From an uncultured Eubacteriales bacterium (GTDB taxonomy: Bacteria > Bacillota > Clostridia > Christensenellales > Aristaeellaceae): a stretch of 34,209 nt of DNA. Made by a program: the position numbers and the translations under genes. Where the stretch lies: assembly GCA_900540045.1 (NCBI GenBank), contig UQEF01000022.1, positions 1 through 34,209 on the forward strand, in the 5' to 3' direction. Below the pieces are notes generated by a model. It saw nothing but the letters and a program-made list of their open reading frames with translations, ran no database searches and was not told the origin of the DNA. This document shows, one piece after another, positions 31,370 to 34,209 of the stretch (the first letter of the stretch is position 1; each line of letters begins with the position of its first letter).

Positions 31370-32239
31370 ATGGACACACTGTGGCTGTTGTATGACGAAG
31401 CCGATCTGGCTGTGAACCTGGGGTTTGTGGACCTGATGCGCGACCGGGGCCGCGTGCGCGGTCTGAACATCGTACCCGTGACCACACAGGAGCTGACGCT
31501 GGGCATGGATGCTTCCGGCGCTCCCGTCTGCCTTCGCGCAGGCGTGCCAGCCCGTCCGCGAGCGGTGCTCTCACGCCAGCGCGACAGCCTGATCAGCTTC
31601 CACTTTGAACGGATGGGCGTGCCTGTGTTCAATGGCGCCCGCGTGTGCGCCATCTGCAACGACAAGCGCGTCACGCACCAGTTTCTCAGCGGTCTGCCCA
31701 TGCCCGATACCGTCTTTTTACCCGCCACAGCCTCAGCGCCTCCACCGGGTACCCGCTTTCCCGTCATCCTGAAGCCTGCGTGCAGTCATGGCGGCGATCG
31801 CGTCGCTCTCGTCAGCAACGAGCGGGAGTGGCATCAGGCCGCTGCCGCCATTCTGCCCCAGCCGGCCCTGCAGCAGGCCGTAGCGGACGGAGCCGGACAG
31901 GATTTGCGGGTGTATGTGGTGCACGGGCGGATCGTAGCCGCGGTGATGCGCACGGCGGCGCAGGGCGTGGTGAGCAATTTCAAACGCGGCGGCAGCGTTG
32001 CCCTGCGCGGTCTCACCCCGCAGGAGCGCGCCCTGGCGCAGGCAGTGATCGACCGCTTTTCGAGTGCAGGCGCGCCGCTCACCCTGGCGGGTGTGGATCT
32101 GATGAACGACCGCGGCCGCCCCGTGGTGAACGAGGTGGAGGACGTGGTGGGCAGCCGCATGCTGTATCAGACCAGCGATATCGACATCGTTTCGCTGTTT
32201 TTGGACGGTTTAAGCGATATTGCAGCAAATGCCCCATGA
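31370..32239 (+). CDS. RimK-like ATP-grasp amide ligase, second of pair
   Basis: The 289-residue ATP-grasp ligase begins at the base after the previous stop (TGAATG), with GGAGG five bases upstream inside the first ligase gene. Parts: N-terminal domain (1-~95), 'ICNDKRVTHQFLSGLPMPDT', ATP lysine K135 in 'PVILKPACSHGGDRV', 'GQDLRVYVVHGRIVAAVMR' at 176-194, 'VSNFKRGGS' and metal ligands in 'LAGVDLM' (D243) and 'PVVNEVEDVVG' (N254, E255). It is clearly diverged from the first ligase, so the two likely use different substrates in consecutive steps. The stop overlaps the -35 of the next promoter. Confidence 0.87.
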   Translation: MDTLWLLYDEADLAVNLGFVDLMRDRGRVRGLNIVPVTTQELTLGMDASGAPVCLRAGVPARPRAVLSRQRDSLISFHFERMGVPVFNGARVCAICNDKRVTHQFLSGLPMPDTVFLPATASAPPPGTRFPVILKPACSHGGDRVALVSNEREWHQAAAAILPQPALQQAVADGAGQDLRVYVVHGRIVAAVMRTAAQGVVSNFKRGGSVALRGLTPQERALAQAVIDRFSSAGAPLTLAGVDLMNDRGRPVVNEVEDVVGSRMLYQTSDIDIVSLFLDGLSDIAANAP

Positions 32240-32264
32240 CAGAACGCCATTGGCGTGTTATAAT
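32236..32264 (+). promoter_or_regulatory. Promoter of the WecE-like gene with spacer palindrome
   Basis: -35 ATGACA, 17-base spacer, -10 TATAAT. The -35 overlaps the stop codon of the second ATP-grasp gene. The spacer holds ACGCCA-T-TGGCGT (32244-32256), a possible operator. Confidence 0.7.
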
Positions 32265-32302
32265 CATTTCTGTAAACCGACTTTTCAGGGGAGGCGAAAC
32301 AG

Positions 32303-33436
32303 TTGTTACCCTTTAATATTCCCCCATATGTACCGCAATGTTCCGATTATGTGACGCAGGTGATTCAAAACCGCAAAATCTGCGGCGACGGCCCCTTTAC
32401 CGCCCGCTGCAACGAGGCGCTGGAGGCTCTGACCGGCGCGCCCAAAGCCCTTTTGACCACCTCCGGCACCTCCGCGCTGGAAATGGCGGCCATCCTGCTG
32501 GATATCCAGCCGGGAGATGAGGTGATCATGCCGTCGTTTACCTTTGTGAGCACTGCCAACGCCTTTGCCCTGCGCGGTGCAAAGATCGTTTTTGTGGATG
32601 TGCAGCCCGACACCATGAATCTGGACCCGCTCTGTGTACGCGCCGCGATTACGCCGCACACGCGCGCTATTGTGCCGGTGCACTACGCGGGCGTGTGCTG
32701 CGACATGGACGCGCTGGGCGACATCGCGCGCGAGCATGGCCTGGCCATGGTGGAGGACGCGGCGCAGGCCGTGGGTTCCTTTTACAAGGACCGTCCCGCC
32801 GGCTCCATGAGCGACGTGGGCTGCTTCAGCTTCCACGAAACCAAGAACTACTCCATGGGTGAGGGCGGCGCGGTCATTCTCAACGACCCGCACATGGTGG
32901 AACGCGCCGAGATTATCCGTGAAAAAGGTACGGACCGCAGCCGCTTCTACCGGGGACAGGTGGATAAATACACTTGGGTGGATATCGGTTCCTCTTTCCT
33001 GCCCAGCGAGCTCAACGCCGCCTACCTGCTTGCGCAGCTGGAACAGCGCGCGTCCATCACCGCCGCGCGCATGGCCCGCTGGGAGCAGTACGACGCAGGG
33101 CTGGCGCCGCTGGAACAGCGCGGCCTGATCGAGCGCATGAAGGTACCTGCTGATTGCGTGCATAATGCGCATATGTACTATATCAAGCTGCGCAGCCTCG
33201 AGGAGCGCTCCAGGCTGATCGCCTTCCTGGCCGAGCATGATATCTGCGCCGTATTCCACTATGTCCCGCTGCATTCCGCTACGGCGGGTCTCAAGTATGG
33301 CCGCTTCGTCGGGGAGGACCGCTATACCACCGCCCTGAGCGAGCGCCTGCTCCGGCTGCCCATGTTCTATGAGCTTACCGAAGCGGACTGCGCCCGGGTG
33401 ATCGAAACGATCTTTGCCTTCTTCTTTAAGAAGTAA
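32303..33436 (+). CDS. WecE/RffA-type dTDP-4-dehydro-6-deoxyglucose aminotransferase
   Basis: The 377-residue PLP enzyme of the DegT/DnrJ/EryC1 family matches E. coli WecE (RffA) along its whole length, for example 'LEMAAILLDIQPGDEVIMPS', 'VPVHYAGVCCDMDALG', 'GCFSFHETKNYSMGEGGA' and 'EIIREKGTDRSRFYRGQVDK'. K181 in 'HETKNY' is the PLP lysine. WecE converts dTDP-4-keto-6-deoxyglucose to the 4-amino-4,6-dideoxygalactose nucleotide. The start is TTG at 32303, eight bases after GGGGAGG, aligning with the family N-terminus. No dTDP-sugar synthesis genes lie in the window, so its pathway partners are elsewhere. It has its own promoter. Confidence 0.93.
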   Translation: MLPFNIPPYVPQCSDYVTQVIQNRKICGDGPFTARCNEALEALTGAPKALLTTSGTSALEMAAILLDIQPGDEVIMPSFTFVSTANAFALRGAKIVFVDVQPDTMNLDPLCVRAAITPHTRAIVPVHYAGVCCDMDALGDIAREHGLAMVEDAAQAVGSFYKDRPAGSMSDVGCFSFHETKNYSMGEGGAVILNDPHMVERAEIIREKGTDRSRFYRGQVDKYTWVDIGSSFLPSELNAAYLLAQLEQRASITAARMARWEQYDAGLAPLEQRGLIERMKVPADCVHNAHMYYIKLRSLEERSRLIAFLAEHDICAVFHYVPLHSATAGLKYGRFVGEDRYTTALSERLLRLPMFYELTEADCARVIETIFAFFFKK

Positions 33437-33497
33437 GGCATGCCTTGTTATCCAAATTCCAAAGGATAAAACATAGAAAGGAAGCATTTAAACCATT

Positions 33498-34079
33498 ATG
33501 ACAATCTTCACTCGTGATTTTAACCGTAATTCTTCTTACTGGACCGCGATTCTCTTCTACCTGGTATGCGGTCTTCTCCTTCTCTTGCTGCCCAACCTCG
33601 CGCTTAGCATTGCTAATGTGGCGCTGGCGGTGCTGCTGTTCGTTGTGGGCGTGCGCTCCATTGTCTCCTATGTTCGCGGCAGCATCCTGGATGGTGTCAT
33701 GGGTCTGCAACTGGCCGCGGGCCTGGTGGCTACATGCTTTGCGGTGCTGCTGCTGTTCAATCCCCTTTTCCTTGCTGAAATTCTGCCCTTTGTGTGGGGT
33801 GTGGCGCTGCTGGTAGGTGGCTTCGGAAAGGTGCAAATGGCGGCTGATCTCAAGCGCATTGGCGATCGTCTGTGGTGGTGCGCACTGGCCGCAGCACTGC
33901 TGTCGTTTGTGCTGGGTGCTCTTTCCATCACCCGTCCCGTGTTTATCGCTTCTGTACTCACTCAGTTCGTTGGCGCCTCTCTACTGGTGGAGGGCGTGCT
34001 GGATCTTGTCTCTTTTCTGACGCTGAACAAAAGGATCAAGGAATTCCGCAAGCAAATGGAAAACAATTCCCGCATGTAA
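33498..34079 (+). CDS. DUF308/HdeD-family membrane protein
   Basis: The 193-residue protein has six hydrophobic helices in three pairs (about 15-35, 37-60, 69-88, 93-110, 126-145, 150-172), which is the DUF308 (HdeD-like) layout, and a basic C-terminal tail 'LNKRIKEFRKQMENN'. HdeD in E. coli is an acid-resistance membrane protein; for Bacillota homologues no function is established. The ribosome site is poorly spaced (AAGGAAG about 12-15 bases upstream). Between this gene and wecE is the inverted repeat TTATCC-N10-GGATAA (33448-33469), a possible operator. Confidence 0.85.
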   Translation: MTIFTRDFNRNSSYWTAILFYLVCGLLLLLLPNLALSIANVALAVLLFVVGVRSIVSYVRGSILDGVMGLQLAAGLVATCFAVLLLFNPLFLAEILPFVWGVALLVGGFGKVQMAADLKRIGDRLWWCALAAALLSFVLGALSITRPVFIASVLTQFVGASLLVEGVLDLVSFLTLNKRIKEFRKQMENNSRM

Positions 34080-34101
34080 TTTCCGGCGTCGTTGCGCCAG
34101 A

Positions 34102-34167
34102 CCCGCGCCTTACCGGCGCGGGACAGACCGCCGACAAAGGGGCTGCTTTCTTTGGGAAGCAGCCCCT
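34102..34167 (+). terminator. Two tandem hairpins after the DUF308 gene
   Basis: CCCGCGCC / GGCGCGGG (34102-34109 with 34115-34122) and AGGGGCTGCTT / AAGCAGCCCCT (34138-34148 with 34157-34167). Both stems are perfect but neither is followed by a T run, so termination is plausible rather than certain. The final ~40 bases hold nothing recognisable. Confidence 0.45.
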
Positions 34168-34209
34168 AAACGCATAAGGCAAGACGGAAAAAAGAGAACG
34201 AAACGCCCT

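Noticed and set aside
32306..33487. Minus-strand open frame opposite the WecE-like gene
   Set aside because: The plus-strand protein is a full-length match to a known family; the opposite frame has no motifs.
1..34209. tRNA, rRNA, CRISPR array, insertion sequence, attachment site or prophage
   Set aside because: No cloverleaf, repeat-spacer array, terminal inverted repeats with transposase, or phage genes were seen on either strand.

Overview
The window looks like a chromosomal segment of a GC-rich, spore-forming, gut-associated Bacillota (class Clostridia). This is inferred from spmA/spmB and an AbrB-type regulator, a methionine T-box leader, Shine-Dalgarno sites of the AAGGAGG type, a choloylglycine (bile salt) hydrolase and a sodium-pumping decarboxylase operon. 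A Christensenellales-like lineage is possible but cannot be settled here. I saw no rRNA, tRNA, CRISPR array, transposase or phage gene.

Layout. 1-8.0 kb, minus strand: an FtsX-type permease and TetR repressor transcribed from a strong promoter with two matching TetR-type operators, then a translationally coupled set of a large exported protein, an ABC ATPase, an ABC-2 permease and a membrane protein cut by the window edge. 8.0-11.0 kb, plus strand: copper homeostasis, csoR and copA under a promoter built around two mirror-image CsoR operators. CopA carries a C-terminal copper-chaperone domain with its own internal ribosome binding site. 11.0-14.8 kb: a pentapeptide-repeat protein diverging from 6-phosphofructokinase, then mgtE behind a structured 5' leader. 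14.8-21.2 kb, minus strand: bile salt hydrolase and a five-gene locus (12S-type carboxyltransferase, OadG, biotin carrier, OadB, 5S/OadA) that would couple biotin-dependent decarboxylation or transcarboxylation to sodium export. 21.3-26.9 kb, minus strand: spmA-spmB, then T-box-metG-tatD-GNAT-miaA with stop/start overlaps at the first three junctions. 27.0-29.7 kb: abrB-like regulator, thioredoxin, family-6 DNA glycosylase, MATE efflux pump. 29.7-34.2 kb, plus strand: a tight cassette of an N-formylglutamate-amidohydrolase-like enzyme and two different RimK-like ATP-grasp ligases, followed by a separately promoted WecE/RffA-type sugar aminotransferase and a DUF308 membrane protein.

The best candidate for an undescribed system is the amidohydrolase plus twin ATP-grasp cassette (29824-32239). 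It has the look of a small peptide or amide-ligation pathway with a dedicated trimming or deformylating hydrolase. Other points worth attention are the mgtE leader RNA, the about 105-residue insertion in OadB, the internal copZ-like start inside copA, and the FtsX permease without an adjacent ATPase.
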